Shown here in pieces: positions 39,077 through 48,364 of a stretch of 64,000 nt of DNA. Where the stretch lies: the NCBI RefSeq assembly GCF_040654195.1, contig NZ_JBFAHM010000008.1, forward strand, positions 62,001 to 126,000, read 5' to 3'. The position numbers and the translations under genes are program-made. The notes below the pieces were generated by a model. The model ran no database searches, was not told the DNA's origin, and saw nothing but the letters and a program-made list of their open reading frames with translations. Positions within the stretch are counted from its first letter, which is position 1, and the number at the start of each line of letters is the position of its first letter. The DNA comes from Hamadaea sp013361475 (GTDB lineage Bacteria; Actinomycetota; Actinomycetes; Mycobacteriales; Micromonosporaceae).

Positions 39077-40309
39077 GTGCCGTTGTCGATCGCGGCCCTC
39101 AGCGCGGCCGTGGCCGCGCTCGTCGTCGTGGAGATCATTCATCGGGCGATCGTCCGCGCCGGACGCCGCTCGGTGATCATGGCAGAACTGGCCGACCACG
39201 CGCACCGGCCGTTCCAGGTCTTCGCGGTGATCTTCGCCGTCCGGGCCGTCGTCCTCGTCTCCCGCCAGAGTTTCGACCTCAAACACGGTGTCCTGCACAC
39301 CATGGGCATCGGCCTGATCGTCTCCGGGGCCTGGCTGGTCGCGACGGTGCTGCTGGCGCTGGAGGACGTCGCGGAGGCGCGGTTCCGCATCGACGTGCCG
39401 GACAACCGGTCGGCCCGCCGCATCCGTACGCAGATCGTGGTGGTCCGCCGCGTCACCATCGCCGCCATCGTGCTGCTCACCGTCGGCGTGGTGCTGATGA
39501 CCTTCCCCGAGGTACGCACCATCGGGGCCAGCCTGCTCGCCTCGGCCGGCATCATCGGCGTCATCGCGGCGCTGGCGGCGCAGAGCGTACTGGGGAATGT
39601 GATCGCCGGGCTGCAACTGGCCTTCAGCGAGGCCATCCGGATCGACGACGTGATCGTGGTCGAGAACGAGTGGGCGCGCGTCGAGGAGATCACGCTGAGC
39701 CACGTCGTCCTGCAGATCTGGGACGACCGCCGGCTCGTGATGCCCACGTCGTACTTCACCACCAAGCCGTTCCAGAATTGGACGCGTACGCGGTCGGAGA
39801 TCCTCGGCTCGGTCGAGTTCGACGTCGACTGGGCCGTGCACGTGCAGCCGATCCGGGACGAGTTGCGGCGGCTGCTCGAAACCAGCGACCTGTGGGACGG
39901 GCGGGTGTGCGTACTGCAGGTCACCGACGCGATCGAGGGCCGGGTGCGGCTGCGGGCACTGTGCAGCGCCCGCGACGCGCCGTCGTTGTGGGACCTGCGC
40001 TGTCTCGTCCGCGAGCACCTGGTCGCCTGGGTACGCGACCACCAGCCGTCGGCCTTCGCGCGTACCAGGACGGAGGCGGCCTGGATCGACGCGCGGCGGG
40101 AGTGGGCCTGGGTGGCCGCCACGCCCGCGATCGTGCCGGCCGCGCCCCCGGAGCCCGCGCCGGAGGAGGACGCGCGGGTCTTCAGCGGCAGCCCGGACGG
40201 CGAGGCGCGCGGACAGGCCTTCGGCGGGCCGGAGGCGCCGCTGCACGACATCGTGCTGCATGAGCAGGCCGCGCTGGACGAGGTGGAGGATCCGCCGGAG
40301 AGTCGATGA
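39077..40309 (+). CDS. MscS-like mechanosensitive ion channel
   Basis: A 410-residue membrane protein with four to five hydrophobic segments. The pore-lining helix and beta domain read LAAQSVLGNVIAGLQLAFSE then IRIDDVIVVENEWARVEEI, the MscS signature, near residues 165-205. The C-terminal 60 residues are Pro/Glu-rich and cytoplasmic. It would open under membrane tension to release solutes. GGGAGA precedes the GTG. Confidence 0.92.
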   Translation: MPLSIAALSAAVAALVVVEIIHRAIVRAGRRSVIMAELADHAHRPFQVFAVIFAVRAVVLVSRQSFDLKHGVLHTMGIGLIVSGAWLVATVLLALEDVAEARFRIDVPDNRSARRIRTQIVVVRRVTIAAIVLLTVGVVLMTFPEVRTIGASLLASAGIIGVIAALAAQSVLGNVIAGLQLAFSEAIRIDDVIVVENEWARVEEITLSHVVLQIWDDRRLVMPTSYFTTKPFQNWTRTRSEILGSVEFDVDWAVHVQPIRDELRRLLETSDLWDGRVCVLQVTDAIEGRVRLRALCSARDAPSLWDLRCLVREHLVAWVRDHQPSAFARTRTEAAWIDARREWAWVAATPAIVPAAPPEPAPEEDARVFSGSPDGEARGQAFGGPEAPLHDIVLHEQAALDEVEDPPESR

Positions 40310-40421
40310 GCCCGGGGGCGGGATTGTCGGTGGCGTGATGTAGAACTGTCGCGTTCACGGATCATCCGTTCCCGCGAGCGTCCACAGTGGCGCGCGCGTT
40401 TCGCCTGGGGAGGTCGATGGC

Positions 40422-40967
40422 GTGCCGCCAGATGTGTCGCCGACTGTGCTAACGGAACCGGACTGGGAAGCCCGCAGCACCGCCGTGGTGGTGCCGCCGG
40501 CCCGGCCACGGAAACTCGCGAAGGTGCCCTTCGTGGAGCTGGCCGAGGGTCGATTGCAAGGCGTCGTCTCGTCGGGGTCGGACATCGAGCGGGTCTACGT
40601 CTCGCAGTTCACTGCGGGCGACCACACCTTCAGCTGCTCGACCAACAACAACCGGCCGTGCGGCGGCCTCTATGGCGACGACTACACGTGCAAGCACCTG
40701 GATCTGCTGATGGACGAGGCCGTCGTGCAGTTCGGGGGCGAGCGGATCGCCCGCTACCTGCGCATCGACGCCGAGGGCGAGATCCAGCACGGCGGCGACC
40801 TGATCCGGAGGACCACCTGGAAGCTGGAGCGCTCCTCGGCGGCCGGAGTGTTCGCCCGATTCCTGCGCCATCTGTCCTATTTGGAACTGCCGGGCACGGC
40901 TGAGCCGCTTCCCGAGCTGCAGTGGTTCCCGGCGACCCAGTTGCCGTCGGCGAAGGCGGTGCGCTGA
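40422..40967 (+). CDS. SWIM-like zinc-finger protein, first gene of five-gene operon
   Basis: A 181-residue protein whose centre, FSCSTNNNRPCGGLYGDDY then TCKHLDLLMDEAV, has the spaced Cys residues and final CxH of a SWIM-type zinc finger, which usually binds DNA or protein. The N-terminal 35 residues are Pro-rich. GGGGAGG lies nine bases before the GTG. Its TGA overlaps the ATG of the next gene, and the order SWIM, unknown, VWA, MoxR, DUF5682 marks it as part of a linked NTPase system. Confidence 0.75.
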   Translation: MPPDVSPTVLTEPDWEARSTAVVVPPARPRKLAKVPFVELAEGRLQGVVSSGSDIERVYVSQFTAGDHTFSCSTNNNRPCGGLYGDDYTCKHLDLLMDEAVVQFGGERIARYLRIDAEGEIQHGGDLIRRTTWKLERSSAAGVFARFLRHLSYLELPGTAEPLPELQWFPATQLPSAKAVR

Positions 40968-42319
40968 TGCTGGTGGAGTACTTGGCCCAGACGCCGGCGG
41001 GCGCCCCGGAGGCACTGGAGACGGTGGCCGCCTTCGACGAGGCGCTGACGCACGGGTTCGGCCGGCTGTCCGAGCCGCGGCAGGCCGCGCTCACCGGGCT
41101 GGCCGGGGCGTTCGGCGCGACCCCGCTCGGTGAGCGGCTGGCCGAGGCGGCGGCGAAGGTCCTGGCCGGTTCGCCCGGCGACGAGTATGTCGCCGCGTTG
41201 GCCGGGGGCCGGTCGGCCGCGCTCGGCGCGGTGCACGACGCGTTGCTCGGCGGCCTCGACGACGCCCTCGGGCGGCAGCGCGAGCCGTGGCAGGCGCCGT
41301 CCGCGTCCGACTCGGCTCCGGAGAACCTGCTCAACGGCGTACGCACCTGGCTGGTCGAGCTGGCCGTGGCGGGGTGGCGCGGCGTCACCGAAGACCTCGT
41401 CGGCGCGGCCGACCCGATGATCGAAGGACTGCTCGCCGAGCCGCGGCTACGCCGCCTCGCCGTGCTGCTCGACGGGTTCGCCGCGGAGTTGCGCGCGTCC
41501 AGTCCGATTCTGACGTTGCCGCAGCTGCCGGTTCGGCGCTGGGCCGACCTGTGGTCGCGGGCGATGCTGCTGGCTCAGCCCGGATTCCCGGCCTCGGCCG
41601 GCGGACAGCCGGTCACGGGGCGGTTCCTGCCGTTGGGCGTCGACCTGCACGAGCACGCCACCGCCCTGCAGGCGCAGGTGCACGGCCTCCTCGAAGCGGG
41701 CGGGCCGCCGAAGCTGGCCCGGATCTCGGTCAGCGCCCCCAAGGTCGACACGATCACCGGAGCGGCCGTCTGGCGGCTGCTGCGCGGCTATCCGCAGTTG
41801 CTGGCGGCGCTCGCCGAACGCCGCAGCCTGGACCTGACCGGCATGACCCTGCTCGGCTCGGGGGACCTGCTCTGGGACGAGGCTTGTGCGGCCGCCGGCG
41901 AGCCGGCCGATCCGTTCGCGACCGCCCGGGTGCAGCTCGCCCAGGCGGTGGCGCCCGCGGTTCCGCCGCTGGACCGCCATCCGGTGCGCCTGGCCGAACC
42001 GGTGTTCCTGGAGGCGCACCAGTTCGCGGCGGGCGGTCCGCTGACCGTCGACGCCGACCGGATCAGCGCGGCCGGTCCGCTCACCGCCGATCTGGCCGCC
42101 GGTGCGTCGGCGATGATCGGCCTGCTGCGCTGGGACGCCGGGCGGTGGCTGGTGCAGCCGCTGGCGGTGGAGTCGACGGTGAAGAAGAAGCCGGTCGCGG
42201 CGCACAGCGGCGACTGGGCGATGGGGCCGTCCGACCCGAAGGCCGCCAAGGCGGAGGCCGCCGCCGGAGACGCCGTGGGCGTCCTGCGCGAGCGCGCGGG
42301 AAGGCTGTTGCGCAAATGA
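40967..42319 (+). CDS. uncharacterised protein of the SWIM-VWA-MoxR-DUF5682 operon
   Basis: A 450-residue Ala/Leu-rich helical protein starting MLVEYLAQTPAGAPEA, with a more strand-like centre (ARISVSAPKVDTITGAAVWR) and a C-terminal Lys/Ala-rich helix. I see no catalytic motif and do not recognise a family; the position is that occupied by a large scaffold-like protein in similar operons. It is coupled on both sides by overlapping stop and start codons. Confidence 0.8.
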   Translation: MLVEYLAQTPAGAPEALETVAAFDEALTHGFGRLSEPRQAALTGLAGAFGATPLGERLAEAAAKVLAGSPGDEYVAALAGGRSAALGAVHDALLGGLDDALGRQREPWQAPSASDSAPENLLNGVRTWLVELAVAGWRGVTEDLVGAADPMIEGLLAEPRLRRLAVLLDGFAAELRASSPILTLPQLPVRRWADLWSRAMLLAQPGFPASAGGQPVTGRFLPLGVDLHEHATALQAQVHGLLEAGGPPKLARISVSAPKVDTITGAAVWRLLRGYPQLLAALAERRSLDLTGMTLLGSGDLLWDEACAAAGEPADPFATARVQLAQAVAPAVPPLDRHPVRLAEPVFLEAHQFAAGGPLTVDADRISAAGPLTADLAAGASAMIGLLRWDAGRWLVQPLAVESTVKKKPVAAHSGDWAMGPSDPKAAKAEAAAGDAVGVLRERAGRLLRK

Positions 42320-43638
42320 CCGACGGTGGACGGACGGACATGGACGCTCGTCGCCAGGTGCTCTATTGGCGGCTGCTGGCCCGCATCTTCGACGGCGGCG
42401 AGGAGCAGCCCGCGCTGGAGTCGGCGAGCATGGCGACGGTGCAGGCGGCGGGGTTGCCCGCGGCCCTGCTCGACCCGTCGGTCGCGGTGGACACCGTGGT
42501 GCAGCGGTTTCCCGAGCTGGCCGCCGAGTTCGAGGGCCTCATGGTGCCGCCCGAGGACGAGGCGCCCACCGGGGAGACCCAGGTACGCCGCGCCGCCTTG
42601 GTGTCGAAGGTGCTGCTCAACGTCTTCGCCACCGGATCGGGCAACGTCACCGCCACGCAGTTGGCCCAGTGGCAGTCCGACGCGGGCTGGTTCTCCAAGG
42701 CCATGGGCTGCGAGCCGGGGCAGTTGCGAGCCCGGCCGGGCACGGCCGGCGAGCTGGGCGGCGTACTGGCCGGACTCGAAGGCGACCTCGTCAAGCGGAT
42801 GCAGCTGCGTGAGGTGCTGGCCGATCCGAAACTGGCCAAGCAGCTCACCCCGAGCATGTCGCTGATCGAGCAGTTGCTGCGGGACAAGGACAACCTGTCC
42901 GGGGTGGCGCTGGCCAACGCAAAGGCGCTCATCCGGCGCTTCGTGGACGAGGTCGCCGAGGTTCTGCGTACGCAGGTGCAGCAGACCAGCACCGGGACGC
43001 TGGACCGCTCGGTGCCGCCGAAGCGGGTGTACCGCAACCTCGACCTCGAACGCACCATCTGGAAGAACCTGACCAACTGGAACCCGGAGGACGAGCGGCT
43101 CTACGTCGACAAGCTCTTCTACCGGCACACCGCCAAGCGGACCACCCCGGCGCGGCTGATCGTCGTCGTCGACCAGTCCGGGTCCATGGTGGACGCCATG
43201 GTCAACTGCACCATCCTGGCCTCGATCTTCGCCGGGCTGCCCAAGGTCGACGTGCACCTGATCGCGTACGACACGCGGGCGCTCGACCTGACTCCGTGGG
43301 TGCACGATCCGTTCGAGGTGCTGCTGCGGACCAATCTCGGCGGCGGCACCGACGGCACGGTCGCCCTCGACCTGGCCCGGCCGAAGGTCGCCGATCCCCG
43401 TAACACCGTGCTCGTCTGGATCTCCGACTTCTACGAGTCGCGCGACCAGGCGGTCTTCGACGGTCTGCAGGCCGTGCACCGCTCCGGCGCCAAGCTGATC
43501 CCGGTCGGCTCGGTCAACAGCGGCGGGCAGACGAGCGTCAACCCCTGGTTCCGGCAGAAGCTCAAGGATCAGGGCACCCCGGTGATCTCCGGGCACATCC
43601 GCAAACTCGTGACCGAGCTCAAGAACTTCCTCGCTTAG
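42316..43638 (+). CDS. VWA domain-containing protein of the operon
   Basis: A 440-residue protein. The N-terminal 250 residues are helical and unassigned; the C-terminal VWA domain has a full metal site, VVVDQSGSMVDAM (DxSxS), LGGGTDGTVAL with the Thr, and WISDFYES with the Asp. Such proteins pair with MoxR ATPases as adaptor or substrate-binding subunits. The ATG overlaps the stop of the upstream gene by four bases, and the MoxR gene follows 12 bases later. Confidence 0.9.
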   Translation: MTDGGRTDMDARRQVLYWRLLARIFDGGEEQPALESASMATVQAAGLPAALLDPSVAVDTVVQRFPELAAEFEGLMVPPEDEAPTGETQVRRAALVSKVLLNVFATGSGNVTATQLAQWQSDAGWFSKAMGCEPGQLRARPGTAGELGGVLAGLEGDLVKRMQLREVLADPKLAKQLTPSMSLIEQLLRDKDNLSGVALANAKALIRRFVDEVAEVLRTQVQQTSTGTLDRSVPPKRVYRNLDLERTIWKNLTNWNPEDERLYVDKLFYRHTAKRTTPARLIVVVDQSGSMVDAMVNCTILASIFAGLPKVDVHLIAYDTRALDLTPWVHDPFEVLLRTNLGGGTDGTVALDLARPKVADPRNTVLVWISDFYESRDQAVFDGLQAVHRSGAKLIPVGSVNSGGQTSVNPWFRQKLKDQGTPVISGHIRKLVTELKNFLA

Positions 43639-43650
43639 GAGAAAACGCTG

Positions 43651-44766
43651 ATGACCGACAACCTGCTGCGCGCTCCCGCCGAGGTGAAGTACGCCGAGGA
43701 GCTGGACTACCTGGAGTCGATCGACACCGGGGCCAAGCCCTTCACCTGGCGGCTGAGCCCGCGCATGGTCCGGATGTTCGTGCTCGGCTCGGAACGGGCC
43801 GACGGCATCGACCGGGAGATCCCGCAGAAGTGGTTCGGCGACCGCAGTTTCGTCGAGCGTGCGATCGTGACGCTGGCGTCGGACCGGGGTCTGCTGCTGA
43901 TCGGCGACCCGGGCACCGGCAAGAGCTGGCTGGCCGAGTTGCTGGCGGCGGCGATCTGCCGCAACTCGACCCTCGTCGTGCAGGGCACCGCGGGCACCAC
44001 CGAGGACCACATCAAGTACTCGTGGAACGTCGCGATGGTGATCGCCCGGGGCCAGTCGCGGGAGTCGCTGATCCCGTCGCCGATCATGACGGCGATGGAA
44101 CAGGGCGTGGTCGGCCGGTTCGAGGAGCTGACCCGGTCGACCAGCGACGTCCAGGACGCGCTGATCTCGATCCTCTCGGAGAAGTACGTCTCGATCCCAG
44201 AGCTGGACGACGACAACATCGTCTTCGCCAAGCCCGGCTTCTCGATCATCGCCACCGCCAACAGCCGCGACCGCGGCGTCAACGATCTGTCGTCGGCGCT
44301 CAAGCGGCGGTTCAACTTCGTCCGCATCCCGGTCGTGACGAACAAGAAGAGCGAGGCCGAGATCGTCCGCTTCCGCACGGTCGAGCTGCTCAAGCGGCAC
44401 CAGATCGAGCTGGACGTGCCGCCGACGCTGCTCGACATCCTGCTGCAGAGCTTCGCCGATCTGCGTACCGCCGCGGCCTCGGCGACCAGCGACGACGAGA
44501 AGCTCGAGTCGGCGTTGTCGACGGCCGAGCAGATCGGCGTCCTGGAGGACGCCATCCTGCACAGCCAGTTCTTCGGCGACGCCCAGCTGCGGGCGCACAC
44601 CCTGGCCGGGTCGCTCGTCGGGTCGCTGGCCCGGCGTAGCCCGGAGGATCTGGCCATCCTCAACAAGTACTGGCACGGCGTCGTCGAGCCGCGCAGCAAG
44701 GCCGACGGTGGCGAGTGGCCGGAGTTCCTCGCGGGCGGCCGTGAGGCGATCGCCACCCTGTCATGA
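43651..44766 (+). CDS. MoxR-family AAA+ ATPase of the operon
   Basis: A 371-residue AAA+ protein. Walker A is LLLIGDPGTGKSWLAELLAA near residue 90; the Walker B region is GVVGRFEELTRSTSDVQDAL with the Glu kept but the preceding hydrophobic strand weak. Sensor 1 is IIATANSRDRGV and the arginine-finger area ALKRRFNFV. MoxR proteins act as chaperone-like remodelers together with VWA partners. A GGAGAA site precedes the ATG. The stop overlaps the start of the DUF5682 gene by four bases. Confidence 0.93.
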   Translation: MTDNLLRAPAEVKYAEELDYLESIDTGAKPFTWRLSPRMVRMFVLGSERADGIDREIPQKWFGDRSFVERAIVTLASDRGLLLIGDPGTGKSWLAELLAAAICRNSTLVVQGTAGTTEDHIKYSWNVAMVIARGQSRESLIPSPIMTAMEQGVVGRFEELTRSTSDVQDALISILSEKYVSIPELDDDNIVFAKPGFSIIATANSRDRGVNDLSSALKRRFNFVRIPVVTNKKSEAEIVRFRTVELLKRHQIELDVPPTLLDILLQSFADLRTAAASATSDDEKLESALSTAEQIGVLEDAILHSQFFGDAQLRAHTLAGSLVGSLARRSPEDLAILNKYWHGVVEPRSKADGGEWPEFLAGGREAIATLS

Positions 44767-47570
44767 CCGCCTTCGATCCCCTGAGGGACCAGCTGCTGGA
44801 GGCGGCGGCCGAGTTCGCGGGCGGCCCCGGCGACCTCGACGGCATCCTCGCCGGCATGGTCACCGACGTCGACCGGGCGCTGCGCGAGCCGCTGGAGATC
44901 TTCCCGGTCTGCCACCACTCGCCGGCCTCCGCGCTCGCGATGGCTCGCCGCCTCCGGGAGAAGCGGCCGCAGGTCATCTACGTCGAACTGTGCGAGGATC
45001 TGCGGCCGCTGCTGGACGAGCTGCGCAACTGCAAGCTGCCGGTCGCGGTACAGGCGTTCGCCTCCGAGGTGGACGGCTTCCCGCCGGACTGGTCGCCGCT
45101 GAGCGTCGTCGCGCCCATCACCGAGGCCTCGGCCGAATACCAGGCGATCGCGTACGCCCTGGACACGCCCGGGGTCGAGCTGGTCTGCGTGGACCGGTCG
45201 ACCGACCACGTCTTCCAGTGGTCGCCCCGCTCGGAGGACGCTCCGGCGCCGGGTGAGGACGCCGACGCCGACTCCGAGGACGACGCCGAAGGTAAGGATC
45301 TGCACGGCGACGCGGTCGGTGTGGAGATCGGTGACCTGCGGCCGCGGTTCGGGCAGCTGGAGGCGTACCTGCTGCACCACGGCAAGGTGCGGCACTGGTC
45401 GGAGTGGTGGGACCAGTATGTCGAGCAGCCACTCGGCTCGTCCGGCGCGGACTATGAGACCTACCGCCAGGTCATGGTCCTCATCGGCAGCCTGTTCCGG
45501 CGGCTCGCCCCCGGCGATCCGCGCCGGGTCACCGTCGACGAGGACCGCGAGCGCTACATGTGGACGCGGATGCGCCAGCACCTCGCCTCGTCCGGTGTGG
45601 ACCCGTCGCAGGCGCTCTACGTGTGCGGCGCGTTCCACGCGGCGAGCCACGTGCCGGAGTTCGGGCTGACCGGCCCGGACTGGGAGATCAGTCCGCGTAC
45701 GGCCACGAAATGGCTCTACGGGCTCATCCCGTCCAGCCACTCGGCGATCGAGGCCCAGTTCGGGCTGGCCTCGGGTTCGGTCTCGATCGCGGCCGCCACC
45801 TGGGCCAAGGCCGTGACGCGGACCGGCGTCAAGCCGTTCCAGCTCCAAGGCCAGGCGGGTACGCGGAAACGCGCGGCCGTCAAGGCGACGGTGGCGCCGC
45901 CGGCGGCCGTCGCCGAGCCCGTGACCGACAAGCTCACGAAGTTCCTGGCCAGCCCGCCGCGGCTGGACGGCCTCGATGAGGCCGAGCTGCTGGGCTGGTC
46001 GGTGGAGATCGTTCGGCTGGCCCGGCGGCACGGCTACCTGTCGAGCACGGCCGACGCGATCGCGGTGTTCGAGACGTCGATCCTGCTGGCCGGGATGCGT
46101 AATCGGGCCCGGCCGACGCCGTACGACTTCGCCGACGCCGCGGTGACCTGCATCGAGAAGGACGCCGTCCCGGGCCGCCGGGACGTGCGGCGGCTGTGCG
46201 AGATCATGCTCGGCGGCGACCGGATCGGGCAGGTGGGCTACGACGCGTTGCCCCCGCTGGCCCGCGACGTCTACGACCGGCTGCAACCGCTCGGCGTGAA
46301 CGTCGAGGCGCGGACGATCCAGCGCGCGCTGCTGGACCTCAAGGCTCAGCCGGAGCTGGTGCCATGCTCCGACCTGCTGTGGGTGCTGCGGCGGCTGATG
46401 CCGCCCGACGTCGTACGCCCGATCATGGGCGAGCGCACGCTGGGCCGGAAGTCCATTCAGGAGAGCTGGGACCTCGCGATCGGGCGCAGCCAGCGGTACC
46501 TCATCGAGCTGGGCTACGAGGGGATCACCGTCGAGCAGGTGCTCGAGCAGCGGCTGCGGCGGGAGGTGTGGGCGCCGTCGGCGACGGCGGCGGGCGCTTT
46601 GGCGGCGGTCGAGGATTCGCTGCTCTACCTGCGGAGTCGCCGGTTCACCGACGAACTCGGCGCGCGGGCGGTCGAGCTGCTGGCCGCCGAGCGTACCGTC
46701 GACGAGGCTCCCGAGGTGCTGCAGCGCGTCCGCCGGCTGCTGGCCTACTACCGGTCGGGGGAGCGCGGCGGGTTGCCGGCCTGGTGCGAGGACTTCGTCA
46801 AGACCGGCTACGCCCACTACTGCACGCTGTTGCCGACGGCGTTCGTGGAGGACGAGACCGGCGTACGCCAGGTCGCGGCGATGCTCGGCTTCCTGTTCGG
46901 GATGGAGAACCTGGCCCTGTCGCTGGGGTGTGACCGGGCGCAGCTGGAGATCGCGGTCCAGCAGTCGCATCCGGAGGCCCCGGCGAAGGTCGCGCTCCTC
47001 TGGGCGGCCCACCACCAGTTGGGCCTGCTTCCGTTGGCGCGACTGCGGGAGCGGGTCGACGAGTTGCTCGCCAACCCGATGGTGCTGCCCGCCATGCCCA
47101 AGTACGTCAGCGGGTTCCTCCAGGCGTTGGTGCCGGTGCCGGGGCTGACCTCGTTCGTCGTCGAGATCCTGTCGAAGGCCTTCGCACAACTGCCCGACCC
47201 GGTGCTGCTGCCCTGGCTGCCGCAGTTGATCACGACGCTGAAGGAGCAGGCCCCGGAGCTGGTTCCCGTCCTCGTTCGCGAGGCCGGCCGGACCTTCCCC
47301 GGCAGCCTGCCCGCGCTGGACAGCTGGACGCCGCCGTGGTCGCCCGACGCGGTCGCCCCGGCGACCTCGGCCGGTACGCCGGTGACCGCCGGGCCGGTCG
47401 CACGACTGCTGTCCGAGCGGCCGGAGCCGACGGACGCGGTCGCCGCCCTGCTGGGCGTCACCGGTTCGTGGGGCACGCTGGACACCGACGGCACCGGATC
47501 ACTGGTCGCGGAGCTTATCGGCGCGCATCCCGAGACGGCGGAGGCGGTCGCGGAACTGCTCGCCGTTTGA
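44763..47570 (+). CDS. DUF5682 family protein, last gene of the operon
   Basis: A 935-residue protein. Its N-terminal third (IFPVCHHSPASALAMARRLR, then QVIYVELCEDLRPLL) is the DUF5682 domain, a TraB/ChaN-like fold of unknown activity. The remaining 600 residues are helical repeats and contain no obvious nuclease or peptidase motif. It could be the effector or sensor of the system. Translation is coupled to the MoxR gene. No hairpin terminator is seen after it; a tandem-repeat tract follows. Confidence 0.9.
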   Translation: MTAFDPLRDQLLEAAAEFAGGPGDLDGILAGMVTDVDRALREPLEIFPVCHHSPASALAMARRLREKRPQVIYVELCEDLRPLLDELRNCKLPVAVQAFASEVDGFPPDWSPLSVVAPITEASAEYQAIAYALDTPGVELVCVDRSTDHVFQWSPRSEDAPAPGEDADADSEDDAEGKDLHGDAVGVEIGDLRPRFGQLEAYLLHHGKVRHWSEWWDQYVEQPLGSSGADYETYRQVMVLIGSLFRRLAPGDPRRVTVDEDRERYMWTRMRQHLASSGVDPSQALYVCGAFHAASHVPEFGLTGPDWEISPRTATKWLYGLIPSSHSAIEAQFGLASGSVSIAAATWAKAVTRTGVKPFQLQGQAGTRKRAAVKATVAPPAAVAEPVTDKLTKFLASPPRLDGLDEAELLGWSVEIVRLARRHGYLSSTADAIAVFETSILLAGMRNRARPTPYDFADAAVTCIEKDAVPGRRDVRRLCEIMLGGDRIGQVGYDALPPLARDVYDRLQPLGVNVEARTIQRALLDLKAQPELVPCSDLLWVLRRLMPPDVVRPIMGERTLGRKSIQESWDLAIGRSQRYLIELGYEGITVEQVLEQRLRREVWAPSATAAGALAAVEDSLLYLRSRRFTDELGARAVELLAAERTVDEAPEVLQRVRRLLAYYRSGERGGLPAWCEDFVKTGYAHYCTLLPTAFVEDETGVRQVAAMLGFLFGMENLALSLGCDRAQLEIAVQQSHPEAPAKVALLWAAHHQLGLLPLARLRERVDELLANPMVLPAMPKYVSGFLQALVPVPGLTSFVVEILSKAFAQLPDPVLLPWLPQLITTLKEQAPELVPVLVREAGRTFPGSLPALDSWTPPWSPDAVAPATSAGTPVTAGPVARLLSERPEPTDAVAALLGVTGSWGTLDTDGTGSLVAELIGAHPETAEAVAELLAV

Positions 47571-47636
47571 GCGACGGCCGCCCGTCCAGGTCCTGCCTAG
47601 TCGGCGAGATCTGGGCGGGCGGTCGGCTCGGTCGTT

Positions 47637-47800
47637 CGGCACGGCGGTCTTACGGCACGGCGGTTCTCACGGCACGGCGGTCTTACGGCACGGCGGTCTC
47701 ACGGCACGGCGGTCTCACGGCACGGCGGTCTCACGGCACGGCGGTCTCACGGCACGGCGGTTCTTACGGCACGGCACGGCGGTTCTTACGGCACGACGGT
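47637..47800. repeat. 16-bp tandem repeat tract at the 3' end of a usp gene
   Basis: About ten units of the type CGGCACGGCGGTCTCA, 16-17 bp each, run from the intergenic region into the last codons of the Usp gene (stop at 47786). The gene's own end, CGGCACGACGGT, is the leftmost-derived unit, so the tract probably arose by repeated duplication of the 3' end including the stop codon. Confidence 0.8.
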
Positions 47801-48283
47801 CACCGGCCAGCGCCCGGCGCGGACGAGCCGGGCGGCGACCGAGCCGATGAACCGGTGCCCGGCCTGCTCGGACGCGCCGACGACCACCATGTCGGCGCGT
47901 AGCTCGACGGCTGCGTCGCGCAACTCGGCGAAGGCGTCGCCCCGGCGAACCATGAACGTGGTGGAGATGCCGAACTCGGCGGCCCGGTCCCGGATCTGCG
48001 TCCGCAGTTCCTGGATCTGGTCGTCGAACAACTGCTCCTGCGCGGCGGCCGCGCTGGCCGCCATCGCCGTCCAGACCGACGGGGTCGCGACGTAGACGAC
48101 GACCAGGCGGGATCGCTGACGGCGGGCCAGCCCTCCGGCGTACGCCCCGGCACGCATGCCGGTCGGCGAGCCGTCGACCCCGGCGACGATGACGCGTGGG
48201 CCGTCGGTGCCCCGTTCGAAGGGGCCTGGATGCCACGTCGGCCCGTACTCCTCGATCAGCCGCTCCGGCCACCCGTCGCTCAC
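47786..48283 (-). CDS. universal stress protein (UspA family)
   Basis: A 165-residue Usp with a 30-residue N-terminal extension. The fold motifs are RVIVAGVDGSPTGMRAGAYA near residue 32 and MVVVGASEQAGHRFIGSVAA near the C-terminus, which keeps the G-2x-G-9x-G(S/T) nucleotide-binding pattern. It ends RWPVTVVP. The GTG is preceded by GAGGGC. It is on the opposite strand to the five-gene operon, and its end is embedded in the tandem-repeat tract. Confidence 0.87.
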   Translation of the reverse strand: MSDGWPERLIEEYGPTWHPGPFERGTDGPRVIVAGVDGSPTGMRAGAYAGGLARRQRSRLVVVYVATPSVWTAMAASAAAAQEQLFDDQIQELRTQIRDRAAEFGISTTFMVRRGDAFAELRDAAVELRADMVVVGASEQAGHRFIGSVAARLVRAGRWPVTVVP

Positions 48284-48364
48284 GCCCTCATTATCGCCAT
48301 CGGCGTAAGAAATGGCGGCCCACGCACATGTCCCGATGACCGACCGACCTGAAACGGAGTCATC

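Noticed and set aside
41788..47189. Two very long minus-strand open frames across the five-gene operon
   Set aside because: They lie opposite well-supported domains (VWA, MoxR, DUF5682), have no ribosome sites and give Arg/Gly-rich non-domain sequence.
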